The notes beneath the pieces are model-generated. The model worked only from the letters and a program-made list of their open reading frames with translations, was not told where the DNA came from and did not search any database. Below, piece by piece: positions 1-7,978 of a stretch of DNA of 11,780 bases. The DNA lies in assembly GCA_025846845.1 (NCBI GenBank), contig JAOYTL010000039.1, forward strand, positions 1 through 11,780, given 5' to 3'. Origin of the DNA: Alloboseaceae bacterium BT-24-1. Lineage in GTDB: Bacteria > Pseudomonadota > Alphaproteobacteria > Rhizobiales > Beijerinckiaceae. Made by a program: the position numbers and the translations under genes. The stretch's first letter is position 1, and every line of letters starts with the position of its first letter.

Positions 1-47
1 ACCGCCGCATCCGAGAAGCCCAGCTGACCCGTCCGCTTCACAGCCAT
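1..47 (-). CDS. Transposase N-terminus, truncated by window edge
   Basis: The ATG is at 47-45 on the minus strand and the frame is open to the left edge, giving 15 codons that begin MAVKRTGQLGFSDAA. The same N-terminus is seen in the right copy from 11723. A short basic start followed by GQLGF is reminiscent of IS5-type transposases, but no DDE residue is available, so the family is inference. The identity of the two copies and their matching leader support this being a real coding start. Confidence 0.6.
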   Translation of the reverse strand, partial: MAVKRTGQLGFSDAA

Positions 48-105
48 CGCAAATCCCCCCAGCAACAACCAGGGAATCACAGATCAGGCGTTTTGCAACA
101 GCCCC
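1..105 (-). mobile_element. Terminus of an insertion sequence, left copy (IS5-like, partial)
   Basis: This is one end of an insertion sequence that continues beyond the left edge. All 105 bases are identical, as the reverse complement, to 11665-11769, which shows a recent multicopy element. Read outward-in on the minus strand, the element begins GGGGCTGTTGCAAAACG, and about 55 bases of leader precede the transposase ATG at 47. Ends of the form GG..TGTTGCAAAA are familiar from IS5-family elements, so I infer that family, but the transposase catalytic region is not in the window. The outer boundary is set by where the two copies stop matching, at base 105. Whether the terminal GGGG belongs to the element or to the target cannot be decided here. 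Confidence 0.8.
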
Positions 106-120
106 CCGAGGGGAGAAGGG
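102..120. repeat. Intergenic palindrome interrupted by the left IS copy
   Basis: GGGGAGAAGG at 110-119 is preceded by a 4-base spacer (106-109) and by the CCCC at 102-105 that is also the IS edge. It is one arm of a palindrome of the form CCTTCTCCCC, 4-base loop, GGGGAGAAGG, whose opposite arm survives beside the right IS copy at 11651-11660. Short palindromes of this type are common between genes in Rhizobiales. It lies only a few bases after the stop of the DUF815 gene, so the intact palindrome may have served as that gene's transcription end, now split by the IS. Confidence 0.6.
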
Positions 121-121
121 C

Positions 122-1000
122 TCACCCCTCCAGCCGCTTCTCCAGCCGCCCGGCCAAGTCCTGGATGTACTGCCAGGCCGTGCGCCCTGAGCGCGAGCCG
201 CGCGTCGTTGCCCATTCCAGCGCCTCGCGGCGCAACTGCTCGGGCTCGATCTCGAGTCCGAAATGGCCGACATAGCCGTCGATCATCGACAGATATTCGT
301 CCTGGCTGCATTTGTGGAAGCCGAGCCAGAGGCCGAAGCGGTCGGAGAGCGAGACCTTCTCCTCGATTGCCTCGCCGGGATTGATCGCGGTCGAGCGCTC
401 ATTGTCCATCATGTCGCGCGGCAGCAGATGTCGGCGATTCGATGTCGCGTAGAACACGACATTGTCCGGCCGGCCCTCGACGCCGCCGTCGAGCGCCGCC
501 TTCAGCGACTTGTAAGAGGTGTCCTGGCCGTCGAAGGACAGATCGTCGCAGAAGACGATGGCCGGGTGCGGATCAGCCTTGAGCAGGCCCATCAGCACGG
601 GCAGGCTCTCGATGTCCTCGCGATGGATCTCGATCAGCTTGAGGGGCAGGGCGCCGGCCGGTAGGCGCTGGTTGGTGTCGGCATGCACCGCCTTGACCAG
701 CGACGATTTGCCCATGCCGCGCGCCCCCCAGAGCAGGACGTTGTTGGCCGGCAGGCCGCGGGCGAAGCGCTCGGTGTTTTCCGCCAGCGTGTCACGCACC
801 CGGTCGACGCCGCGCAGCAACGAGAGCGCGACACGGTTCACCTTGGCGACCGGCGCGAGCTCGTGGCCGGCAGCATGCCAGACGAAGGCGTCGGCGGCGG
901 TGAGATCGGCGGCGCGTTTGGCAGGCGGAGCCAGGCGCTCGAGTGCGTCGGCGATGCGCAGCAGGGTGGCGAGCGTCGGATCGGTGGCGGTGTCGGTCAT
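122..1000 (-). CDS. DUF815-family AAA+ ATP-binding protein
   Basis: A 292-aa P-loop ATPase of the DUF815 family, whose cellular role is not established. Visible motifs are Walker A GARGMGKS (residues 92-99), Walker B AIVFCDDLSF (147-156), a sensor-1-like strand VVFYATSNRRHL (181-192), SDRFGLWLGF (219-228) and a C-terminal sensor-2-like GSRSGRTAW (268-276). There is no signal peptide or membrane segment, so it should be cytoplasmic. I chose the ATG at 1000 because the conserved-looking protein starts there. An in-frame ATG at 1051 has a GGAG seven bases upstream and would add 17 residues, but that stretch overlaps a likely operator. It is transcribed away from yajC, with 237 bases between the starts. 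The family call is firm; the start is less so. Confidence 0.9.
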   Translation of the reverse strand: MTDTATDPTLATLLRIADALERLAPPAKRAADLTAADAFVWHAAGHELAPVAKVNRVALSLLRGVDRVRDTLAENTERFARGLPANNVLLWGARGMGKSSLVKAVHADTNQRLPAGALPLKLIEIHREDIESLPVLMGLLKADPHPAIVFCDDLSFDGQDTSYKSLKAALDGGVEGRPDNVVFYATSNRRHLLPRDMMDNERSTAINPGEAIEEKVSLSDRFGLWLGFHKCSQDEYLSMIDGYVGHFGLEIEPEQLRREALEWATTRGSRSGRTAWQYIQDLAGRLEKRLEG

Positions 1001-1026
1001 CGCAGGCATGTCCGCATGATAGTGGT

Positions 1027-1040
1027 GTACCGAACGGTAC
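1027..1040. promoter_or_regulatory. Palindromic operator-like site, TetR type
   Basis: GTACCGAACGGTAC is a perfect inverted repeat (GTACCG, 2-base centre, CGGTAC). A second CGGTAC at 1040-1045 makes an alternative, wider dyad with the same left arm. Sites built from ACCG and CGGT half-sites are typical of TetR-family repressors. It lies 27-40 bases upstream of the preferred DUF815 start, where a repressor could block transcription. No TetR-type regulator is encoded in the window. The dyad is seen; its function is inferred. Confidence 0.4.
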
Positions 1041-1142
1041 GGTACGCTCATAGCGCCGCTCCATATCGGAAGGCAAGGCCATTGCGCGCAGGGCAGGGAC
1101 AGCTTAGCTGGGGGATGCGGTCGGGGAGCCGGCCGCTTTCGA

Positions 1143-1170
1143 TTGATTTCACGACATCGCTGGCTATAGT
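1143..1170 (+). promoter_or_regulatory. Candidate sigma-70 promoter for yajC-secDF
   Basis: A -35-like TTGATT (1143-1148) and a -10-like TATAGT (1165-1170) are separated by 16 bases and lie about 68 bases before the yajC start. The gap from the DUF815 start is otherwise GC-rich with no gene, so the promoters for both divergent genes should lie here. The assignment rests only on hexamer similarity and position. Confidence 0.4.
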
Positions 1171-1237
1171 CCGCGCGATTTTACCAACCCCCGCGCCGGC
1201 CGGCCGTCAATCGGCGGCGACGTGAAGGAGCCTTCCC

Positions 1238-1564
1238 GTGATCACCCCCGCTTTTGCCCAGGGCCTTGGAGGCGGCGGCACCAACGACGTGCTGATGTCG
1301 CTGGTCCCGTTCGTCCTGATCTTCGTCATCATGTGGTTCCTGATCATCAGGCCGCAGCAGAAGCGGGTGAAGACGCATCAGGAGATGATCAAGAACGTCC
1401 GCCGCGGCGACACGATCATTACCTCGGGCGGCATCATCGCCAAGGTCTCGAAGGTGGTCGACGACACCGAGATCGAGGCCGAGATCGCCGACGGCGTGCG
1501 CGTGCGCATTCTCAAGGGCATGGTTTCGGACGTGCGCGCCAAGGGCGAGCCGGTCAAGAGCTGA
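1238..1564 (+). CDS. yajC: Preprotein translocase subunit YajC
   Basis: A 108-aa small inner-membrane protein that associates with SecD and SecF in the accessory Sec translocase complex. There is one membrane segment at about residues 19-37, followed at once by the family signature RPQQKR (38-43) and a basic, soluble C-terminal domain with RRGDTIITSGGIIAKV, as expected for YajC. The start is GTG, chosen because GAAGGAG (1224-1230) lies seven bases before it and no ATG fits. It leads the Sec block, with 59 bases to secD, and is probably cotranscribed with it. Length and motif match the family. Confidence 0.95.
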   Translation: MITPAFAQGLGGGGTNDVLMSLVPFVLIFVIMWFLIIRPQQKRVKTHQEMIKNVRRGDTIITSGGIIAKVSKVVDDTEIEAEIADGVRVRILKGMVSDVRAKGEPVKS

Positions 1565-1623
1565 AGGCCGTGAGGCGCGGGGCTTGAACGCGCCCGCGCC
1601 CGCCAACAAGGCTGTCCATAAAG

Positions 1624-3234
1624 ATGCTTCGTCTCCAGGCCCGCAAGGTCATTCTCGTTCTGCTCGTGCTGGTCTTCGGCTGCGGGCTCGCCGTGCCGAA
1701 CCTGTTCTCGCCCGAGACCCGCAAGGCGATCGAGCAGGGCGCGCCGGCCTGGATTCCGCGCTTCCTGCTGCCGATCCATGCGATGACGCTCGGCCTCGAT
1801 CTGCAGGGCGGCTCGCACGTGCTGCTCGAGATCGACCGCGCCGACCTGATCCGCAGTCAGGTCACGCAGTTGCGCGACGATGTTCGCCGCATCCTGCGCG
1901 AGGAGCGCGTCGGCCTGCAGGGCGGCATCGGCATGACCCCGCGCGGCGTGCAGTTGCGCGTCCCCGAGCAGGCTGACCGCGCCAAGCTGATGCCGAAGCT
2001 GCGCGAGCTCGCCCAGCCGATCGGCACCTTCGGCGCCTTCGGGCCCTCCGGTAACCAGTCGATCGAGGTCAACGAGAATCCCGATGGGCTGATTCAGCTC
2101 AACGTCACCGAAGCCGGCGTGAATGAGCGCATTCGCCGCGCCGTCGAGCAGGCGATCGAAGTCATCCGCCGCCGCGTCGATCAGATCGGTACCACCGAGC
2201 CGAACATTCAGCGCCAGGGGCTCGATCGTGTCCTCGTGCAGGTGCCCGGTCTGCAGGATCCGCAACAGCTGAAGCGGATTCTCGGCGAGACCGCCAAGCT
2301 CCAGTTCCGCATGGTTGCCGACCAGAACGCGACCGATGTCGACATGCTGCCTTCGCAGGATCAGGGCGGCCAGCCGATCCCGATCAGCCGTCAGGTCATC
2401 GTCGAGGGCGAGGATCTGATCGACGCCCAGCCGGCTTTCGACCAGCGAACCAGCCAGCCGATCGTCAACTTCCGCTTCAACATCCGCGGTGCCCAGCGCT
2501 TCGGCCAGGCGACGACCGAGAATCTCGGCCGCCAGCTCGCCATCGTGCTCGACAACAAGGTGATCTCGGCTCCGGTGATCCAGTCGCCGATCACCGGCGG
2601 CTCCGGCCAGATTTCCGGGAATTTCACCGTCCAGTCGGTCAACGATCTCGCCATTCTGCTGCGCGCCGGCGCGCTGCCCGCCAAGATGACGATCGTCGAG
2701 GAACGCACCGTCGGCCCCGGCCTCGGCCAGGATTCGATCCAGGCCGGCAAGATGGCGACCATCATCGCGACCGTGCTGGTCATCCTCTACATGATCGGCA
2801 ATTACGGGCTGTTCGGTATCATCGCCAGCATCGCGCTGCTCGTGCACGTCTGCCTGATCCTCGGGCTGATGTCGCTGTTAGGGGCGACCATGACCCTGCC
2901 GGGCATCGCCGGCATCGTGCTCACCATCGGCACAGCGGTCGACTCGAACGTGCTGATCTATGAGCGCATGCGCGAGGAATCCCGGATGGGACGGTCGCTG
3001 GTCTCGGCGCTCGAGGCCGGCTTCACGCGAGCCTTCGCCACGATCATCGACTCCAACGTCACCATGCTGATCGCGGCCGTGGCGCTGTTCACGCTCGGCT
3101 CCGGTCCGGTGCGCGGCTTCGCCGTCGTCTTCATCCTGGGCATCCTGACCACGGTCATCACCGCGGTGACGCTGACGCGGATGCTGATCGCGCTTTGGTA
3201 TCGCTGGGCGCGGCCGAAGGCCCTTCCGTTCTGA
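1624..3234 (+). CDS. secD: Protein translocase subunit SecD
   Basis: A 536-aa RND-superfamily inner-membrane protein. With SecF it uses the proton gradient to pull preproteins through SecYEG on the periplasmic side. The N-terminal membrane segment spans about residues 9-27. The D1 motif LGLDLQGG is at 56-63, then comes the long periplasmic region, then VGPGLGQDSI (363-372), which opens the C-terminal bundle of about five membrane helices (from about 375). TIGTAVDSNVLIYERMREE includes the conserved Asp at about 440, expected in the proton path. The ATG at 1624 has only a weak ribosome site, so translation may depend partly on yajC. It is full length for an alphaproteobacterial SecD. secF follows after 26 bases. 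Confidence 0.97.
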   Translation: MLRLQARKVILVLLVLVFGCGLAVPNLFSPETRKAIEQGAPAWIPRFLLPIHAMTLGLDLQGGSHVLLEIDRADLIRSQVTQLRDDVRRILREERVGLQGGIGMTPRGVQLRVPEQADRAKLMPKLRELAQPIGTFGAFGPSGNQSIEVNENPDGLIQLNVTEAGVNERIRRAVEQAIEVIRRRVDQIGTTEPNIQRQGLDRVLVQVPGLQDPQQLKRILGETAKLQFRMVADQNATDVDMLPSQDQGGQPIPISRQVIVEGEDLIDAQPAFDQRTSQPIVNFRFNIRGAQRFGQATTENLGRQLAIVLDNKVISAPVIQSPITGGSGQISGNFTVQSVNDLAILLRAGALPAKMTIVEERTVGPGLGQDSIQAGKMATIIATVLVILYMIGNYGLFGIIASIALLVHVCLILGLMSLLGATMTLPGIAGIVLTIGTAVDSNVLIYERMREESRMGRSLVSALEAGFTRAFATIIDSNVTMLIAAVALFTLGSGPVRGFAVVFILGILTTVITAVTLTRMLIALWYRWARPKALPF

Positions 3235-3260
3235 CGCCGCAGGCCAGGAGATAACCGACC

Positions 3261-4202
3261 ATGCGCCTGCTTCGCATCGTTCCCGACAATACCAAATTCG
3301 GCATCGTCCACTGGCGCCGTCTCGCCTATCCGTTCTCGGCGGCCTATTCGGTGCTGGTGCTGGCGCTGTTCCTGACGGTAGGCCTCAATTTCGGCATCGA
3401 TTTCCGCGGCGGCACGCTGCTGGAGATGCAGGCCAAGAGCGGCAAGCCCGACATCGCCCAGGTGCGCCAGACCGCCAACAGCTTCGGCTTCGGCGAGGTC
3501 GAGGTCCAGGAGTTCGGCAGTGCCGGCGAGCTCTCCATGCGCTTTGCGCTCCAGCCCGGCGGCGAGATCGCCCAGCAGGGCGTGGTGACCAAGGCGCGCG
3601 AGACCTTCTCCGAGGCTTATGAGTTCCGCCGGGTCGAGACGGTCGGTCCGCGCGTATCGGGCGAGCTGGTCCAGGCCGGCACGCTCGGCGTCGTGCTCGC
3701 GATCATCGGGGTGCTGGTCTATCTCTGGTTCCGCTTCGAGATGCAGCTCGCCATCGGCGCGATCGTCGGCACCATGCACGACATCGTGCTGACGCTCGGC
3801 TTCTTCCTGATCACGCAGCTCGAATTCAACCTGACCTCGATCGCGGCGATCCTGACCATCGTCGGCTACTCGCTGAACGAGACGGTGGTGGTGTTCGACC
3901 GCACGCGCGAACTGCTGCGCCGCTACAAGACCATGCCGATCCCGGAACTGCTCGATCTCTCGGTCAACACGACCCTGTCGCGCACCGCGATCACCTCGAC
4001 CACCACCGTGCTGGCGCTGGTCGCGCTGGTCTTCTTCGGCGGCACGGCGATCGAGGGCTTCGCGCTCGTCATGCTGTTCGGCGTGATCGTCTGTACCTAT
4101 TCGGCGATGTTCGTCTCGACGCCGGTGCTGCTCTATCTCGACGTCCGCGCCGGCCGCCTCGACCAGAACGAGGAACTGGCCGAGGCGAAGGCGCGGGTTT
4201 AG
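3261..4202 (+). CDS. secF: Protein translocase subunit SecF
   Basis: A 313-aa partner of SecD in the SecDF proton-driven secretion motor. Membrane segment one is at about 24-41, followed by the F1 motif FGIDFRGG (44-51), a periplasmic domain, VGPRVSGEL (128-136) and a C-terminal helical bundle. SLNETVVVFDRTRE (from 204) is the SecF counterpart of the SecD Asp motif. The ATG is preceded by CAGGAG with a 10-base gap. The next gene starts 10 bases after its stop, which suggests translational coupling. Length and motifs are normal for the family. Confidence 0.97.
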   Translation: MRLLRIVPDNTKFGIVHWRRLAYPFSAAYSVLVLALFLTVGLNFGIDFRGGTLLEMQAKSGKPDIAQVRQTANSFGFGEVEVQEFGSAGELSMRFALQPGGEIAQQGVVTKARETFSEAYEFRRVETVGPRVSGELVQAGTLGVVLAIIGVLVYLWFRFEMQLAIGAIVGTMHDIVLTLGFFLITQLEFNLTSIAAILTIVGYSLNETVVVFDRTRELLRRYKTMPIPELLDLSVNTTLSRTAITSTTTVLALVALVFFGGTAIEGFALVMLFGVIVCTYSAMFVSTPVLLYLDVRAGRLDQNEELAEAKARV

Positions 4203-4212
4203 GGCTCGAGCC

Positions 4213-4596
4213 TTGGCTGACCGGCGCTTCGACGGCTTCGTCCCCGGTCGCTACCAGATCGACGCCTTCGGCGCTGGCGGCTTCCGGTTCGCCGAGATGA
4301 GCCATCGCGGCTCGATCCTGGCGACGCCGTCCGGCGTCCGGATCTGGCCGGTTGCGTCCTTCGCCGAGGTGACCCTCGCCAGCCTGCAGCCGGTCCTCGA
4401 CGAAGCCGAGGCGATCGACTTCCTGATCCTCGGCATCGGCCGCGAGATCGCCTTCCTGCCAGCTGCCTTGCGCGACCCGTTCAAGGCGGTCGGCATCACC
4501 GTCGAGGCGATGGCGACCCCCGCCGCAGCGCGCACCTTCAACGTCTTGGTCGGCGAGGAACGGCGGGTCGCCGCGGCGCTGATCGCGGTCGACTAG
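4213..4596 (+). CDS. Mth938-like domain protein (NDUFAF3-type)
   Basis: A 127-aa soluble protein of the Mth938/DUF498 fold, the family that includes the mitochondrial complex I assembly factor NDUFAF3. Characteristic parts are SHRGSILATPSGVRIWPV (about 30-47), FLILGIGREIAFL (about 69-81) and the C-terminal GITVEAMATPAAARTFNVL with AAALIAVD, which resembles the ATFNFL...GAALI end of NDUFAF3. The only start giving the full domain is TTG at 4213, ten bases after the secF stop; the ribosome site is weak (AGGG overlapping the secF stop), which fits coupling to secF. Its location in the Sec block suggests a role in membrane-protein or complex I assembly, by inference. Confidence 0.85.
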   Translation: MADRRFDGFVPGRYQIDAFGAGGFRFAEMSHRGSILATPSGVRIWPVASFAEVTLASLQPVLDEAEAIDFLILGIGREIAFLPAALRDPFKAVGITVEAMATPAAARTFNVLVGEERRVAAALIAVD

Positions 4597-4704
4597 CGTC
4601 GATCAAATCCCACCGGCCATGTCGCTCCCGCGTAGCCAAGGCTGCCGGCTCGGCCTAGACTGCCGGCGCTTCGGCCCGTGTGACGACGGGAGCGGGGAGG
4701 GCGC

Positions 4705-5589
4705 ATGACCACAAAAACCGAGCACCGAGCCGGCACTGCGCCGGGTCCGCTCTCGCAGGCGTATGGCCATTGCCTGGCGCTGGTGCGCGAGCACGATCCC
4801 GACCGCTACATCGCCTCGCTCTATGCGCCCGAGGCGCTGCGGCCTGGCTTGTTTGCGCTCTATGCCTTCAGCCACGAGGTCGCCCGCGTGCGCGAGCAGG
4901 TCAGCGAGCCGCTGCCCGGCGAGGTTCGCCTGCAATGGTGGCGCGACGTGCTCGAGGCCGGCCCGGATGCGCCCGCGCCCGGCCACCCGGTCGCGCAAGC
5001 GCTGCTTGACACCGTCAGGCGCTTTCGCCTCCCCATCGGCCCGCTCTCGGGGCTGATCGAGGCTCGGGTTTTCGATCTCTATGACGATCCGATGCCGTCG
5101 CTCTCCGATCTCGAAGGCTATGTCGGCGAGACCTCGAGCGCGCTGATCCGCCTCGCCTGCCTGGTTCTGGCGCAAGGCCGCGATCCGGGCGGCGCCACGG
5201 CTGCGGGCCATGCCGGCGTTGCCTATTCGCTGTCGGGGCTGATGCGGGCCTTCCCCTGGCATGCGGCGCGCGGTCAGGTCTATCTGCCGGCCGACCTGCT
5301 CGCTCGCAACGGCGTCACCCGCGAGGACATCGTGCGCGGCCGCGGCGGGCCGGGCCTGATCTATGCGCTGAAGGAGATGCGGGCGCTGGCGCGCATCCAT
5401 CTGCGCAAGCTCAACGACCTTTCCGCCACTGTGCCGGCGGCGATCAGGCCGGCTTTCTTAGCCGTTGCGCTGGTCGAGCCCTATCTCAGGCAGATGGAAC
5501 GGCGGGTCTACGACCCTTATCGGACGATCATCAGTCTCTCGCCGCTCAAGCGGCAATGGACGTTGTGGCGGGCGGCGCGGACGGGCTGA
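4705..5589 (+). CDS. Squalene/phytoene synthase-fold protein, NDUFAF6-like
   Basis: A 294-aa protein of the all-alpha prenyl-synthase fold. The first aspartate-rich metal site of true squalene and phytoene synthases is absent: AFSHEVARVREQVSEP (54-69) stands in its place. The second region, GVAYSLSGLMRAFPWHAARG (171-190), also lacks the catalytic Asp residues. The pattern, including VRLQWWRDVLE (74-84) and QVYLPADLLARNGVTREDI (191-209), is much closer to NDUFAF6, a complex I assembly factor. Carotenoid or hopanoid synthesis is therefore unlikely, although automated labels usually say phytoene synthase. The ATG at 4705 follows GGGGAGG by four bases. It lies 108 bases after the Mth938-like gene on the same strand and may have its own promoter. 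Confidence 0.85.
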   Translation: MTTKTEHRAGTAPGPLSQAYGHCLALVREHDPDRYIASLYAPEALRPGLFALYAFSHEVARVREQVSEPLPGEVRLQWWRDVLEAGPDAPAPGHPVAQALLDTVRRFRLPIGPLSGLIEARVFDLYDDPMPSLSDLEGYVGETSSALIRLACLVLAQGRDPGGATAAGHAGVAYSLSGLMRAFPWHAARGQVYLPADLLARNGVTREDIVRGRGGPGLIYALKEMRALARIHLRKLNDLSATVPAAIRPAFLAVALVEPYLRQMERRVYDPYRTIISLSPLKRQWTLWRAARTG

Positions 5590-5670
5590 ACTTGTTCCTT
5601 ATCCGTCATTGAACTGTCAAAACAAAATAGTGATTGTGATATTTCGTTAGTTAATGCTTGGGGATTGTCT

Positions 5671-6170
5671 ATGGCAGCATTAGCGAATACGCCGCTCGAC
5701 GATTGGTCAGCGTACTATTTAGGTTTTGATGGATTGTCTCTTGGAATTTCAGCGGGACCTCATGGATTTGCATTGAATTCGCCCAAAGGAAAACTATGCG
5801 GATTACTGTTTTTGAGAGTTCTTGGAGTGAGTATTGATCTGGCGAAAATTCCTAAACTTGTGAAACGGGCGGCTTCTGTAATTGATAATAATATAAACCG
5901 TTCATATTCAGGTGAATCGGAAGGATTTTTTCCTCTTCGTATTAAGCGTCCATTCTCCCTAAACGATGTAAATGGTTGTCGTGGAACGCTTAGTATAGTT
6001 GGATTCGGGCCCTCAGCAAACGGTATAAAAGGTTTGCAGTGTAAATGTATATCCCCCGGTTCTGAGGTGCTATTCTCTACAAAAGGTCTCGGCATACCGA
6101 TTAGAGAGCACTCTACAATACCATCTGTTGAGGCTGCTGCGGGATTTTGGGTTCTGCAGGATTTAAAACT

Positions 6171-6174
<4 letters not shown>
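5671..6174 (+). CDS. Unrecognised 167-aa protein in an AT-rich island
   Basis: I do not recognise this protein. The reading frame is 167 aa from ATG at 5671, with GGGGA six bases upstream; a TTG two codons earlier is a weaker choice. Base composition is about 41% G+C across 5701-6120, against about 62% or more in neighbours, and codons such as ATA, TTA and AGA are used freely. The protein has no signal peptide and no clear membrane helix. The first part is glycine-rich with alternating hydrophobic residues, the middle has a basic helix (KIPKLVKRAASVID), and the C-terminal half looks beta-rich (GTLSIVGFG, GLQCKCI, EVLFSTKG). Its stop overlaps that of trmFO by four bases. Codon use and composition point to recent acquisition. 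I see no obvious promoter or terminator. Confidence 0.65.
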
Positions 6175-7577
<1,403 letters not shown>

Positions 7578-7645
7578 GGCCGCGATGTGTCCGCGGCGGC
7601 GCCCAAGGTCAAGGGCGCAAGGCTAATCAAGCCCCAGAAACGCAA

Positions 7646-7669
7646 AATGCCCGCTCGAAAGCGGGCATT
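7646..7669 (-). terminator. Rho-independent terminator of the DUF1127 gene
   Basis: A perfect 10-bp stem, AATGCCCGCT and AGCGGGCATT, encloses a 4-base loop. Read on the minus strand the loop is TTCG and the stem is followed by TTTTGCGTTT, as in an intrinsic terminator; on the plus strand no T-run follows. It lies 63 bases after the DUF1127 stop and 68 bases before the trmFO start, separating the two minus-strand genes. Confidence 0.75.
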
Positions 7670-7732
7670 CGCTCTTCGACCAGATCCTGAGGGGAGGAAC
7701 GCAGGACCTAGGAGAAACTAGTCGGGCAGAAA

Positions 7733-7888
7733 TCAGGCAGTCGCGTGGGTACGGGCGACGTACTGGATGTCCGAGCGCGACAGGCCGAGATCGTCGAGCT
7801 CACGGTCGGTGAGACGGGACAGCTCGCGGACGGTCTCGCGATAGCGAAGATAGGAGCGGATCTTGGAAGCGATCATGGACAGGAACAT
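7733..7888 (-). CDS. DUF1127 (YjiS-like) small protein
   Basis: A 51-aa protein whose second half is the arginine-rich DUF1127 domain: YRETVRELSRLTDRELDDLGLSR (16-38) followed by SDIQYVAR. Small DUF1127 proteins are abundant in alphaproteobacteria, and some have been linked to RNA turnover and to phosphate or stress physiology. The role of this copy is unknown. A longer frame runs upstream to 8020, but the ATG at 7888 is preferred because AAAAGG lies eight bases before it and the upstream residues look non-coding. It forms its own unit, with a promoter candidate at 7950-7978 and the terminator at 7646-7669. Confidence 0.88.
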   Translation of the reverse strand: MFLSMIASKIRSYLRYRETVRELSRLTDRELDDLGLSRSDIQYVARTHATA

Positions 7889-7909
7889 GGCGATAACCTT
7901 TTGGTTTTT

Positions 7910-7924
7910 CGGGGTTTGGCCCCG
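7910..7924 (-). promoter_or_regulatory. Small hairpin in the DUF1127 leader
   Basis: CGGGG and CCCCG form a 5-bp stem around a 5-base loop, just upstream of the AAAAGG ribosome site of the DUF1127 gene. The stem does not cover the ribosome site. It could stabilise the leader or be incidental. Confidence 0.25.
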
Positions 7925-7949
7925 ACAGCGATGAATTCGTTGTGCACTG

Positions 7950-7978
7950 CATATAGAGCGATCACAGTGCTTCTCACA
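7950..7978 (-). promoter_or_regulatory. Candidate promoter of the DUF1127 gene
   Basis: On the minus strand TGTGAG (7978-7973) and TATATG (7955-7950) are spaced by 17 bases and lie about 62 bases upstream of the start. The -10 is flanked by the inverted arms GCACTG (7944-7949) and CAGTGC (7965-7970), and CTGTGA occurs twice, 12 bases apart, between the hexamers. These could bind a regulator, but the match to a sigma-70 -35 box is poor. Confidence 0.35.

Noticed and set aside
1001..1051. A 17-residue longer N-terminus for the DUF815 protein
   Set aside because: It has a GGAG at good distance, but the extra residues would be encoded over a clear dyad and look unlike the family's start. It is kept only as an alternative.
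1378..2847. A 489-codon open frame antisense to yajC and secD
   Set aside because: High-GC coding DNA often leaves one antisense frame open. Its product is low-complexity (Asp/Gln/Ala/Leu-rich), and secD on the other strand is unmistakable.
2958..3779. A 273-codon open frame antisense to the end of secD and secF
   Set aside because: It spans two certain genes and has shadow-like composition with no motif.
4705..5589. Reading this gene as a carotenoid or hopanoid pathway enzyme
   Set aside because: Both aspartate-rich catalytic regions are missing, and the sequence pattern is closer to NDUFAF6.
5590..5670. A promoter for the orphan AT-rich gene
   Set aside because: TTGAAC (5609-5614) looks like a -35 box, but no -10 hexamer occurs at an acceptable distance. 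AT-richness alone gives many chance matches.
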